A DNA stretch of 64,000 bases from Nocardia elegans NBRC 108235 (GTDB lineage Bacteria; Actinomycetota; Actinomycetes; Mycobacteriales; Mycobacteriaceae). Positions 43,532 to 51,976 of the stretch are shown piece after piece (the first letter of the stretch is position 1; every line of letters begins with the position of its first letter). The stretch lies in contig NZ_BDBF01000033.1 in the NCBI RefSeq assembly GCF_001612845.1, forward strand, positions 1 to 64,000. Direction: 5' to 3'. The translations under genes and the position numbers were made by a program. The notes under the pieces are model-generated. The model saw only the letters and a list, made by a program, of their open reading frames with translations, was not told the DNA's origin and made no database searches.

Positions 43532-45718
43532 TCAGTTCTCGGTCGCCGCCAGGAGCGCTTCGGCGAATTCGCGCATCTGGTCGGCGCCGCCGAACCAGGT
43601 GGTGACGAGTTCGACTGCGGCGGTGCGGGTTCGGTGGGCGGCGGTGATGAGGCCGTTGAGGTCGACATCGCCGGCTTCGGCGTTGCGGGCCACATTTTCC
43701 AGGGTGTGGCTGGCCAGCAGTAACTGCATCACCAGGCCGACGTCGATGGCCGGGGGTTCGCCGGTGGTCTCGGCCCGGCGGCGGGCCGCGCGGCGGGAGG
43801 TGGGGGGCAGGCCGGTGCGCGAAGCGATGTCGTCCGGTGTGTCACCGGAGTGCTGATCACCGGTGGCACGACGATTTCGGCGACCACCGGTACCGGCGGC
43901 ACTGGTGGACGATTCGATGTGGGCGGCGCCGATCGCCGAATCCGGCTGTGTCGCACCGTCTTCCGGGGCCTCGGTCGCGGGGTCGTCGGCTCGGGTTTCC
44001 GCTGCGAGCGACCGGTGCCGGCTGGTCGGAACGGACTCCGCCACCCGGACTTCCGCGGCGCGTCGTCGCAGGATGTCGGTATCGGACTGTTCGGCGAGGG
44101 TACTCGTCGGGGCCGAGCGCAGGCCCACCGCCGTCCCGTTGCGGGAGGGAAGCTGGTGGGAAGCGGCGTGGCCGTTGTCCGCGTGGCCGCGGATCGCCGG
44201 GAGCATGTCGGTGTTCTGCCACGATTCCGGATCTCCGGAGCCGGCTTCGTCCGTTCGGTCGGCCGGATCGGAGTGGGCCGGGGGCGTCGACTCCGCGCGG
44301 TGGGAGTGTGCCGGCTCGTTCGAATGCCGGTGCGGCAGCCGCGCCGCGGGGGTCGCCCTCTCGTCCTTGTCGTCCTCCGCTGCGCCCGTATTCGCCTCGG
44401 CGACGGTGTGTTCGGCGGCCTGGGCGCTCTCGGCGACGGATTCGGCCCGCGTAATGGGGTGTGGTGTGTGCTCGCTCCCGGCCGCCGATTCGGTGGTCGC
44501 GGTGGGCCGGAGGGCATCGTCGGGCGACCGGTCGGTCAGTGGTGTCGCGGCGAGCCGTGTGGGATCGGCGTCGCCGCCGGCCGATGTCGCGTGACCGATC
44601 GCCGTGCGGTCCGCACCTTCCGCTGTCGCGCTGCGGGATTCACTCTCGCTCCCGGAGGTGGCTGCGGGCGGCTCGTCCCCGGCAGTTGCCGGTTCGGTCA
44701 CCGCGGTGGTGTGCTGCTCACCGGTTGCCGATTCGGTTGCCGCGATGTCGCCGGGCAGCCGGGCCGCGGGGGTGTTCGCGGCGGGCTGCTCGTCGCCGCG
44801 TGCCCGCCGAGCCGCACGGGGAATGGGCCGGCGGGGAGTGTCCGGGCGCGGGGCGGTGCTCGCCGGTGTCGCGTCGGCGGCGAGACCCGTTCCGGCACCG
44901 GCCGGTTCGGTCCGGGCGATGCCGTGGGCGGGAGTGGGAAGCCGCATCGGGAGTTTCGGCGGAGCCGGGACGGATGCGGTCGACGGGGCGCCGGATTCGA
45001 CCGGATCGGATCGCCGCGGTTCCGGCGGCTCGGCGGGCTCGGTTTCGGCGGTACGGGCGCGACTCTGCCGCCCGGGGTCGATGCCCAGGCTCTCCGCGAT
45101 GCGGCGGACGGTGTCCTCCGGATCCTGGGATCCGGCATCGAGTTCGGTTTCCCAGCTTGCCTTTTCCGGCGTCGAGTTCTCGTTGTCGCCAGGAGCCGTG
45201 GATGATCCCAGGACACCCGATCTCGGATCGACCGGCGGCGTCTCCGCCGCGCTCACCGCGAAACTGGAGGTGGGAGCGGATTCGTCGTCGGCCGCAGGAT
45301 TGTTCTGCGACTGCGCCGCACCCTTCTCGTAATCCGCATCGAACGGTGAGGCGAACATGCTGCGCTGCGCGGGTTCTCGGGTGGCGAGCGGAGGGATGTT
45401 CGTGCGGGCCGATGTGTCGCGGACCGGCAGCGGCGGTGCGGCGGGAGGTGCCGGAACCGCGGTGCCGGCGAGGTAGTCGGGTGAAAAGGACGGGACATCG
45501 GTGGGCGAGGCGACCGGGGGCGGGCCGAAGACGCTCTCAACCGATCCGGAATCACCGAATTCGGCGCTGTCCCAGCGCAGTCCGAACTTCTCGGCACCGC
45601 CGTGCGCGGGACCGCTGCCACCCGTCGGCTGACCCGGCTCCTCCTCGGAGCGGGTCAGTCGGTGCCCCTCTCGTGCAGTATGGGGTTCTCCGAAACGGGC
45701 ATTGGCGGGATCCGTCAT
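43532..45718 (-). CDS. Large disordered protein with a short conserved-looking C-terminal helical domain
   Basis: I do not recognise this 728-aa protein. About 630 residues are low-complexity, rich in Ala, Pro, Glu, Thr and Ser, with no signal peptide or membrane helix. The last ~70 residues look folded: a helical segment IDVGLVMQLLLASHTLENVARNAEAGDV, then AHRTRTAAVELVTTWFGGADQMREFAEALLA. Both ends are on the same frame and the GC3 pattern is coding. The start could be ATG 45718 or 45727 (ribosome sites are imperfect). It stands alone, convergent with tuf. Scaffold or secretion-accessory roles are guesses. Confidence 0.75.
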   Translation of the reverse strand: MTDPANARFGEPHTAREGHRLTRSEEEPGQPTGGSGPAHGGAEKFGLRWDSAEFGDSGSVESVFGPPPVASPTDVPSFSPDYLAGTAVPAPPAAPPLPVRDTSARTNIPPLATREPAQRSMFASPFDADYEKGAAQSQNNPAADDESAPTSSFAVSAAETPPVDPRSGVLGSSTAPGDNENSTPEKASWETELDAGSQDPEDTVRRIAESLGIDPGRQSRARTAETEPAEPPEPRRSDPVESGAPSTASVPAPPKLPMRLPTPAHGIARTEPAGAGTGLAADATPASTAPRPDTPRRPIPRAARRARGDEQPAANTPAARLPGDIAATESATGEQHTTAVTEPATAGDEPPAATSGSESESRSATAEGADRTAIGHATSAGGDADPTRLAATPLTDRSPDDALRPTATTESAAGSEHTPHPITRAESVAESAQAAEHTVAEANTGAAEDDKDERATPAARLPHRHSNEPAHSHRAESTPPAHSDPADRTDEAGSGDPESWQNTDMLPAIRGHADNGHAASHQLPSRNGTAVGLRSAPTSTLAEQSDTDILRRRAAEVRVAESVPTSRHRSLAAETRADDPATEAPEDGATQPDSAIGAAHIESSTSAAGTGGRRNRRATGDQHSGDTPDDIASRTGLPPTSRRAARRRAETTGEPPAIDVGLVMQLLLASHTLENVARNAEAGDVDLNGLITAAHRTRTAAVELVTTWFGGADQMREFAEALLAATEN

Positions 45719-45799
45719 ACACTCCATTCTTATCGCTCACGTTTCGGGGTGCGAGTTCGCGGGGGTGTGCGACGGTTCCCGCCGTCCTTGCGCCGCAGC

Positions 45800-46180
45800 T
45801 CAATCCGTCCGTTTTGCGAGTTCGGTGCCGCGGCGCAGGGTGAGCGACATCAGTTCACTCGGCTCGTCCACCTCGATCCGATGCCAACGCCCCCGCGGCA
45901 CGATGAACGCCTGTCCGGCGCGCAGCGATACCGGTCCCGCCGCGTCGCCGGGCTCACGCAGATACATCCGGATTCCGCCCGAGAGCACCGCCACCAACTC
46001 CTCTCCGCTCGGATGTATTTCCCAGTGGTCACCGTGGACGTCGGCGTCGGTGGCCACCCGGAAAGTCGCCAGCGTCCACCCCTCCATATCTCCGGACATA
46101 CGGCGTTGTTCGTCGAACACCCGGCCGTCGGGCAGCATTCGGATGCCGCGGGCGAACAGGTCGACAGGTGCGAGGTGCAT
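45800..46180 (-). CDS. Cupin-domain protein
   Basis: This 126-aa single-domain cupin has two standard motifs: HGDHWEIHPSGEELVAVLSGG and LRAGQAFIVPRGRWHRIEV, with metal-binding His/Glu positions. ATG 46180 has AAAGG at good spacing; ATG 46195 would overlap the end of the MFS remnant. It lies directly after the MFS remnant on the same strand, so it should share the TetR-controlled promoter at 46341. The function is unknown. Confidence 0.82.
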   Translation of the reverse strand: MHLAPVDLFARGIRMLPDGRVFDEQRRMSGDMEGWTLATFRVATDADVHGDHWEIHPSGEELVAVLSGGIRMYLREPGDAAGPVSLRAGQAFIVPRGRWHRIEVDEPSELMSLTLRRGTELAKRTD

Positions 46181-46191
46181 GGTGGTGCCTT

Positions 46192-46347
46192 TCATTCGGC
46201 CGCGACCGGAGTCGGTGCGGGTGCGAAGCCGAGCTCGCGGCGAACGGCGGGCAGGGCCACGTTCACCACCGCCATATCCAGCGCGATCATCCACTGCGCC
46301 ACCGTGATCAATGCCGGAGCGGCGCCCGGTGTGTATTTTCTATACAT
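46192..46347 (-). pseudogene. Remnant of an MFS (DHA2-type) transporter gene
   Basis: This 51-codon ORF (ATG 46347, TGA 46192) encodes ALITVAQWMIALDMAVVNVALPAVRRELGF, the typical first membrane helix and loop of 14-helix EmrB/QacA-type transporters, and then stops after a short unrelated tail. The family is about 450-500 aa, so most of the gene is gone. It is the expected target of the divergent TetR gene: its start lies inside the TATACATGTATA operator. An internal deletion that kept both ends is the simplest explanation. A functional micro-membrane protein cannot be excluded. Confidence 0.65.
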
Positions 46348-46352
46348 GTATA
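46341..46352. promoter_or_regulatory. TetR operator TATACATGTATA
   Basis: A perfect 12-bp palindrome lies between the divergent TetR gene and the MFS remnant/cupin unit. AT-rich flanks (TTTTC/AAAAA) extend the symmetry. The palindrome includes the start codon of the remnant and lies 50-60 bp before the TetR start, so it could shut off both transcripts. Confidence 0.75.
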
Positions 46353-46405
46353 AAAAGTAACCGACCGCGATGCTCGCTGTCGAGACCTCGTGTCAAGATG
46401 GCCGG

Positions 46406-47050
46406 GTGAGCACCCGAACCGGACGTCCGCCGCGGTTGTCCCGCGCGCAGATCGTGGCCGCCGCGCGCGAGCTGATCGAGACCCACGGCGTGCAGGCGCT
46501 GACCATGCGGCGCCTGGCCACCGAACTCGGCGCGACGCCGATGGCGCTCTATCACCACGTACCGGACAAGGACGCGCTGCTGCTGCTTCTGCTCGACGAC
46601 GTGGCGACGGGTGCGGTCCATCCGCCACTGCCGGACGACCCCTGGGAACGCCTGATCGTCGCGGCCCGCGCGATGCACGACATCCTGGCCCCGGTTCCGT
46701 GGATCACCGAGGTGCTCACCGCCGACGACCTGCTCTCACCGGCCGCGCTCTGGTATCCCGAGACGATCCTGGACGCGGCGATGGACGCCGGGCTGGATGC
46801 CGAGCGGGCGGTGCACGCCTATCGGACGATCTGGTACTACACCGCCGGGGAAATTCTGATTCGGGCCGCGGCTCGCCGGCGTCGCGACGACGACCGGCCG
46901 GTGTTCCGGGAGCGCGTCTTCGCCGATATCGATGCCGGCGAACTTCCGCGCCTGGCGGCCGTGGCCGACCGGTGGAGCGCGCTCACCGCGGCCGACACCT
47001 ACGAGCAAGGATTGCGCGCGCTGGTCGATGGTCTGCTGCCGGTTCGCTGA
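46406..47050 (+). CDS. TetR-family regulator
   Basis: This 214-aa protein has the N-terminal HTH (LSRAQIVAAARELIETHGVQALTMRRLATELGATPMALYHHVPDKDALL) and a helical C-terminal domain (TetR_C_1-like). Starts at GTG 46406 and ATG 46370 are both possible; neither has a strong ribosome site. It is divergent from the MFS remnant/cupin genes with the TATACATGTATA operator between them. It probably once controlled an efflux pump that has now been lost. Confidence 0.88.
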   Translation: MSTRTGRPPRLSRAQIVAAARELIETHGVQALTMRRLATELGATPMALYHHVPDKDALLLLLLDDVATGAVHPPLPDDPWERLIVAARAMHDILAPVPWITEVLTADDLLSPAALWYPETILDAAMDAGLDAERAVHAYRTIWYYTAGEILIRAAARRRRDDDRPVFRERVFADIDAGELPRLAAVADRWSALTAADTYEQGLRALVDGLLPVR

Positions 47051-47065
47051 ACCGGCGGCGCCGGC

Positions 47066-47695
47066 TCAGCCCAGGCTGGTCATGCCGGCCGCGACGACCC
47101 GGGAGAGGTTCGTGATCTCCTCGGCGCCCGCGAGTGTCAATCCGTCCAGTGCGTGCAACCGGTCGGTGCTCGCGATGGTGAGCATGGCCGACACCCAGGC
47201 GGCCGCGCAGGCGCGCAGGGTTCCGGGTTGTACCTGCCCGGGCGCACTCGCCTGCAATACCCGGGCGGTGACGTCGAGCAGCTGATCGCGCATGCGGCGC
47301 ACCTGTTTTCGCACATCCGGATGCGTATCGGCCTCGCGCCACATGATCACGCGCAGCACCGAGGAATGGTGGTCGCGCAGATTCAGCGCCGCGTCGAGGT
47401 TCACCAGGCTGGTCGCCGGATCGCCGGGCCGGACCACCGTGGCGATGTCGTCGATCGGATGCGCGGGAACTCGCTCGGCCATCAGCGCCGAGAGGATCGA
47501 GTCCTTGGTGGGGAAGTAATAGAAGACCAGCCCCTTCGGAACGCCGGCCGCAGTGGCTATCGCAGCCGTCGCGGTCGCGTCGAATCCGTGTGCCGCGAAC
47601 AGGCTTTCGGCGGCATCCAGAATCAGGGCGCGGGCGTCGCCGTCGACCTTGCTGCTGCGGCGACGCCCCGCTCGACGGGGTTTGGGCATCTGCAT
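47066..47695 (-). CDS. TetR-family regulator
   Basis: This 209-aa protein has the HTH ALILDAAESLFAAHGFDATATAAIATAAGVPKGLVFYYFPTKDSIL near its start and a helical ligand domain. Its ATG 47695 overlaps the stop of the SPW membrane protein (TGATG), so it is translated from the same mRNA. It probably autoregulates this operon through the palindrome at 48093. Its basic N-terminus (KPRRAGRRRSSK) is typical. Confidence 0.9.
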   Translation of the reverse strand: MQMPKPRRAGRRRSSKVDGDARALILDAAESLFAAHGFDATATAAIATAAGVPKGLVFYYFPTKDSILSALMAERVPAHPIDDIATVVRPGDPATSLVNLDAALNLRDHHSSVLRVIMWREADTHPDVRKQVRRMRDQLLDVTARVLQASAPGQVQPGTLRACAAAWVSAMLTIASTDRLHALDGLTLAGAEEITNLSRVVAAGMTSLG

Positions 47696-48042
47696 CAGTG
47701 AGCAGTATGCATCCGTGCCGATACCTGCGGAAGGGCGGCCAGGGCGACCGCGACGGTCAGTACGCCGACGATCCACGCGGTCCACGACGCCGCGCTGAAG
47801 GAGCTGAAGTTCATCACCCACGGCGAGATGAACAGCAGGACGCCGAACAGGCCCATCGCGTAATCGGTTCCGGCGATGCCCGGACGGGTGAACTGGACCA
47901 GGCCGGCCAGGGCGATCAGCACTCCGAGCACGATCAGGGTCCACATGGCGCGGTTGCTGTGGTCGGTCCAGATGGGGGACAGGGCGGTGTAGACGCCCAG
48001 TGCCACGGCCACGGAACTCAGGGTGCGGTTTTCGGTGAGCAT
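47695..48042 (-). CDS. SPW-repeat membrane protein
   Basis: This 115-aa protein has four hydrophobic helices and two SPW-type turns: LSPIW near residue 21 and ISPWVMNF later, the feature that names the family. It is in the inner membrane; the function is unknown. ATG 48042 has GAGGAGG upstream. It heads an operon with the TetR gene that overlaps its stop. An operator-like palindrome lies about 50 bp upstream. Confidence 0.85.
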   Translation of the reverse strand: MLTENRTLSSVAVALGVYTALSPIWTDHSNRAMWTLIVLGVLIALAGLVQFTRPGIAGTDYAMGLFGVLLFISPWVMNFSSFSAASWTAWIVGVLTVAVALAALPQVSARMHTAH

Positions 48043-48092
48043 GGGGGCCTCCTCGGGGGGCGGAATTGTGTTCTGATCTCGGTATAACTCTG

Positions 48093-48110
48093 ATTGACCG
48101 CCCGATCAAT
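48093..48110. promoter_or_regulatory. Probable TetR operator for the SPW/TetR operon
   Basis: ATTGACCGCCCGATCAAT is an 18-bp palindrome with one mismatched pair (arms ATTGACCG / CGATCAAT around CC). The TTGACCG..CGATCAA form is common for TetR sites. It lies 51-68 bp upstream of the SPW start, and the divergent ferredoxin reductase gene is 133 bp away. It should be bound by the TetR encoded in that operon. Confidence 0.6.
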
Positions 48111-48165
48111 ACTTATTCCGGAAAATTCCTGCACACATGTCGGATATGGCGCCCGTCACCGCAAT

Positions 48166-48181
48166 CTAGAACGTGTTCTAG
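48166..48181. promoter_or_regulatory. KstR-type operator upstream of the ferredoxin reductase gene
   Basis: CTAGAACGTGTTCTAG fits the KstR consensus T-n-n-AAC-n-n-GTT-n-n-A exactly. It lies 62-77 bp before the reductase ATG. The same 14-base core occurs before kshB at 53937-53950. It suggests cholesterol/steroid-responsive control. Confidence 0.75.
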
Positions 48182-48242
48182 TTTATGGTGGATTGGTGCA
48201 GCAATACGTGCCAGCAGTGGGAACCGAGCCAGGAGCGCAACG

Positions 48243-49430
48243 ATGACAGCCCCGATCGTGATCGTCGGCGCCGGTCTGGCCGGCCTGCGCACCGCGGAGG
48301 AATTGCGCCGCGCCGGATACGAGGGCGGAGTGATCCTCGTCGGTGACGAACAGCGCTTGCCCTACGATCGGCCGCCGTTGTCCAAGCAGTTCGTGCGCGG
48401 CGAGACCGAGGATACGACGCTGCGCCCCGCCGAATTCTTCGCCGAGAAGAACATCGAGCTGCGACTGGGCCTGGCCGCGACCGGAGTCGACACCGCGGCG
48501 CGCACCGTGACCTTCGACGACGGCTCCGTGCTCGAGTACGGACAGCTGATCATCGCAACAGGCCTGCGCCCCAAGCGGATTCCGGGTCTGCCCGAGGCCG
48601 CCGGTGTCCACGTCCTGCGGCGGCACGAGGATGCGGCCGCGCTGCGCGACGGACTGGCCACCGCGCGGCGGGCGCTGGTGGTCGGCGCCGGATTCATCGG
48701 CTGCGAGCTGGCGGCGAGCTTCCGTTCCCGCGGCGTCGACGTGGTGCTGGTGGAACCACAGCCCACTCCGCTGGCCGCCGCCCTGGGCGAGGCGGTCGGC
48801 CGCCTGGTCGGGCGCATGCACCGCGACGAAGGGGTGGACCTGCGCTGCGGCGTCGGACTGAGCTCGTTGCAGGTCGAAGACGGCGCGGTCACCGGGGCCA
48901 CCCTCACCGACGGCACTACGGTCACCGCCGATCTGGTGGTCATCGGTGTCGGCTCCGCGCCGATCACCGAATGGCTGGCCGGATCCGGCATCCCTCTGGC
49001 GGAACCGCAGGTGGGCGGGGGTGTCCTCGCCGACGAGGTGGGCCGCACCTCGGTCGAGGGTGTGTGGGCGGTCGGCGATGTCGCCGCGTGGCGCCACGAC
49101 AACGGCCGGCACAAGCGGGTGGAGCACTGGACCAACGCCGGTGAGCAGGCACGGCTGCTGGTGACCGCGCTGCTCGGCGGCGACGTTCCCACGGCCGCCC
49201 GGGTGCCGTACGTGTGGAGTGACCAGTACGACCTGAAGATCCAGGTCCTCGGCACCCCGGCGGGCGCCGACGAGATCCGGATCGTCGAGGACGACGGCCG
49301 CAAATTCCTGGCGCACTACTTCGACGGCGGAGTCCTGACCGCCGTGGTCGGCGGCGGTCGCACCGCGCAGGTGATGAAGATGCGCGCCGAACTCGCAGCC
49401 AACGCCAGGTCCGCCGCACCCGCGAGCTGA
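48243..49430 (+). CDS. FAD-dependent ferredoxin reductase (rhodocoxin-reductase type)
   Basis: This 395-aa flavoprotein has the FAD motif VIVGAGLAGLRTAEELRRAGY at its N-terminus, the NAD motif ALVVGAGFIGCELAASFRSRG near residue 150, and VWAVGDVAAW near 280. It matches the NADH:ferredoxin reductases that supply cytochromes P450 or oxygenases. It is placed after tuf as Rv0688 is in M. tuberculosis. A KstR-type operator precedes it, so it is probably a redox partner in steroid catabolism. ATG 48243 has AGGAG upstream. Confidence 0.9.
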   Translation: MTAPIVIVGAGLAGLRTAEELRRAGYEGGVILVGDEQRLPYDRPPLSKQFVRGETEDTTLRPAEFFAEKNIELRLGLAATGVDTAARTVTFDDGSVLEYGQLIIATGLRPKRIPGLPEAAGVHVLRRHEDAAALRDGLATARRALVVGAGFIGCELAASFRSRGVDVVLVEPQPTPLAAALGEAVGRLVGRMHRDEGVDLRCGVGLSSLQVEDGAVTGATLTDGTTVTADLVVIGVGSAPITEWLAGSGIPLAEPQVGGGVLADEVGRTSVEGVWAVGDVAAWRHDNGRHKRVEHWTNAGEQARLLVTALLGGDVPTAARVPYVWSDQYDLKIQVLGTPAGADEIRIVEDDGRKFLAHYFDGGVLTAVVGGGRTAQVMKMRAELAANARSAAPAS

Positions 49431-49556
49431 ACGCCCGCGCCGGGCCGGGCCGCCCGGATCGGTCGGTGCGGCGGCACGCCAGCGGCGCGCGGAACAGGTC
49501 CGGCCGATACCCCGGTCGGGCGTAAGGGTTCGTGGCGACGCTAATACAGTGGCTGG

Positions 49557-50336
49557 GTGATCGTTGCGCTCATCGATTCGGGACTGGGGTTGTTGCCGAC
49601 GGGGGCGTGGCTGCGCAAGTTGCGTCCCGACCTCGATCTGCTGCTGCAACTGGATCCCGATGGTGCGCCGTGGGGGCCGAAACCCGAGCAGTGGGTGATC
49701 GATCGGGTGCTGGATGCGGCCCGCCGATCGTTGCGGCTCGGCGCGGAGGCCATTGTGCTGCCGTGCAATACCGCCAGCGTCACCGCACTCGAACAGGTGC
49801 GTGCCGAGGTCGGGCCCGACGTGCCGGTGATCGGCACCGTCCCCGCGATCAAACCGGCGGCCGCCGCGTGTGCCTCGGTCGCGGTGTGGGCGACCGCGGC
49901 CACGACCGCGAGCCGCTACCAGGCCGATCTCATCGCTCGCTTCGGCGGTGACGCCGATGTGACCGGTGTGGCATGCCACGGCCTCGCCGACGCGATCGAC
50001 CGCGGAGATCTCCCGGCCGTCGAGCACGCCATCGCCCGCGCCGCCGAGCAGACTCCCGCCGGCACCGAGGCGGTCGTCCTCGGCTGCACCCACTACCCGC
50101 TGGTCCTCGATTCCATCGTGGCCGCGCTGCCCTCGGGCGTCCGTCTGTTCGACAGCGCGGAAGCCGTTGCGGGCCAGACACTTCGGCGCATCGACGCCCT
50201 GGGCCGGCCGACCGCCGGCGCCGGCACGGTGACGGTCTACAACAGCGGCCGTGCCGGTGAACTGCCCGCGAGTGCGGCGGCCTTCGAATCCGGCCGAGCG
50301 CTCGGAGCGGTCGACACCGCGTGCCCGACCGCCTAG
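49557..50336 (+). CDS. MurI-like Asp/Glu racemase-family protein
   Basis: This 259-aa protein has both catalytic cysteines of the glutamate racemase family, Cys70 in LPCNTAS and Cys177 in GCTHYP, and the opening IDSGLGLLPTG. True MurI usually reads PYGPK; here it is PWGPK, and the glycine-rich start is altered. So it could be a second racemase or a related enzyme. GTG 49557 is the start. It is not close to cell-wall genes here. Confidence 0.82.
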   Translation: MIVALIDSGLGLLPTGAWLRKLRPDLDLLLQLDPDGAPWGPKPEQWVIDRVLDAARRSLRLGAEAIVLPCNTASVTALEQVRAEVGPDVPVIGTVPAIKPAAAACASVAVWATAATTASRYQADLIARFGGDADVTGVACHGLADAIDRGDLPAVEHAIARAAEQTPAGTEAVVLGCTHYPLVLDSIVAALPSGVRLFDSAEAVAGQTLRRIDALGRPTAGAGTVTVYNSGRAGELPASAAAFESGRALGAVDTACPTA

Positions 50337-50661
50337 TTTCGCGGGGGCACTCGGCGTAGCCGGTGTCGACCCGGTCACGTTCGCGCCCGCGCTTCCCGCG
50401 GGCCGGCCGCTACCGGATTCGGTGCCGCCGATCGAAATCTGTTCCGGGACAATCTCTTTCAGCACCTCCGGCCGGAGCGTCGGAAAAGGGCTGTGACCTG
50501 CGCCCCAGTCAGCCGTGGGAGGTCCGGTGGCCCGTTATCCGGCGCGGTTCTACCGTGATTTTCGCAGACGTACAGCGCGGTCGTCGACGCATTTCCGCAC
50601 CCACCCCTACCGGGCCGGCCGCCACGAAGCCGGCGCATCGGTAACAGACAGAACCGGAGTT
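50337..50661. other. Non-coding gap (325 bp)
   Basis: Between the racemase and the Pro/Ala-rich membrane protein. The frames that remain open here are out-of-phase shadows or lack a ribosome site. No terminator, repeat or clear promoter was recognised, although a promoter for the downstream gene must lie here. Confidence 0.4.
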
Positions 50662-51831
50662 ATGGCTACCCGAACGCCTTGGAGCGATGTTCATCCCGGA
50701 ACCGGCGACCTCGAATCGTCCGGCTCACTACCGACGCCACCGGGTGGTCGCCGTCCGAGCTGGGGATACCTGTGCGGGGCCGTGTTGAGCGCCGCGACTC
50801 TCGTCCTGTTGTTCCAGCCCTGGTTGTCGGCCTCCGGACCGGGCGGCGCGATCCGGTCGGATGCCTTCGGCAGGCTGACCGGTACGACCGTGTCCCAGCA
50901 GGACTGGGCAGGTGCCGGTCTGCGCGATACCGATATCAGCGGCACGTGGGCGGTGCTGACCTGTGTCGCGGTGCTCGCGACGATCTTCGCCGCGGTGGCC
51001 TATCTGCGCACCCGCGCGTCGATCTTCTCCGCCGCGGCCGCGGTGGCGGGGACCGGTGTGGCGGTGTTCGTCCTCGCGGATGTGCTGTACCTCGACAACA
51101 AGGAATCCGAGATGCGCGCGGCGGTCGCGGACGACAGCAGTTTCTCCGGCATCCTCCGCGGTCTCTTCGGTGGGGCGCATGCCGCGCATCAACTGGCGGG
51201 GGCCCATCTCGATTTCGCCGCAATGCTCGCCGGAATCACCGCCTTCGGGGCCGCGGCCTGTGTACTGACGAATCATCTGCGCGACAATCCGATTGTGCGC
51301 ACGGCTGCCCGGCCGACGACGCGATCGGTCGCAGCCGCACACCCCTCGACACCGACCGCGTCGCCCACGACACCGACCGCACCTCATGTGGCGCCGGCAG
51401 CACCGCAACGGGTGTCGCCCGCGACGACCGCACCGCAGCCGGTACCGACCGCACCTCATGTGGCGCCGGCCGCGCTCCATCCGGCGCCGATCGCATCCCA
51501 GCTGGTGCCGACCGCCCCCAATCCGATGCCGATGGCACCGCAACCGGTTCCGGCCGCATCCCGGCTGGCGCCGGCGGCATCGCAGCCGGTACCGACCGCA
51601 CCCCTTTCGGCTCCGGCAGCACCGCACCCGGCGCCGCCCGCACCGGCGACACCCCCGGCGCCCGTTGTCGAATTCGGGGATATCACCGCGGAGCGGCACG
51701 AGCCCGCACCGAGCGCCGCCGAACTCCCGCCGTTTCCGGTTCGGAAACAACCGAGTTGGCGCATCGTCATTCCCGCGGGAGCGGTGTCCGCGCACGCTCC
51801 GGTGCGGGGGGAGCGCACCTTCGCCAATTAG
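50662..51831 (+). CDS. Membrane protein with long Pro/Ala-rich tail
   Basis: This 389-aa protein starts with four hydrophobic helices (residues ~33-55, 90-112, 117-137, 170-195). A ~150-residue tail follows, made of imperfect repeats of PTAPHVAPAA / PAPIASQLVP type, ending in a short charged segment. The tail is disordered and could cross the cell wall or bind proteins. The start is ATG 50662 with GGAG close by. No family is recognised. Confidence 0.72.
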   Translation: MATRTPWSDVHPGTGDLESSGSLPTPPGGRRPSWGYLCGAVLSAATLVLLFQPWLSASGPGGAIRSDAFGRLTGTTVSQQDWAGAGLRDTDISGTWAVLTCVAVLATIFAAVAYLRTRASIFSAAAAVAGTGVAVFVLADVLYLDNKESEMRAAVADDSSFSGILRGLFGGAHAAHQLAGAHLDFAAMLAGITAFGAAACVLTNHLRDNPIVRTAARPTTRSVAAAHPSTPTASPTTPTAPHVAPAAPQRVSPATTAPQPVPTAPHVAPAALHPAPIASQLVPTAPNPMPMAPQPVPAASRLAPAASQPVPTAPLSAPAAPHPAPPAPATPPAPVVEFGDITAERHEPAPSAAELPPFPVRKQPSWRIVIPAGAVSAHAPVRGERTFAN

Positions 51832-51976
51832 ATCCGCAACGGCACGTGTCCGGCTGCGGCCGGACGCGTTGTCGTCGGGAATCGGGTGAGGGGTGAGTGA
51901 TACTGCCGTACATGATCGTTGCGCATCATCCGGAGGATCGGCACTCGGCGTCGGGCGGTGTCGGCGGAGTGCGGGC

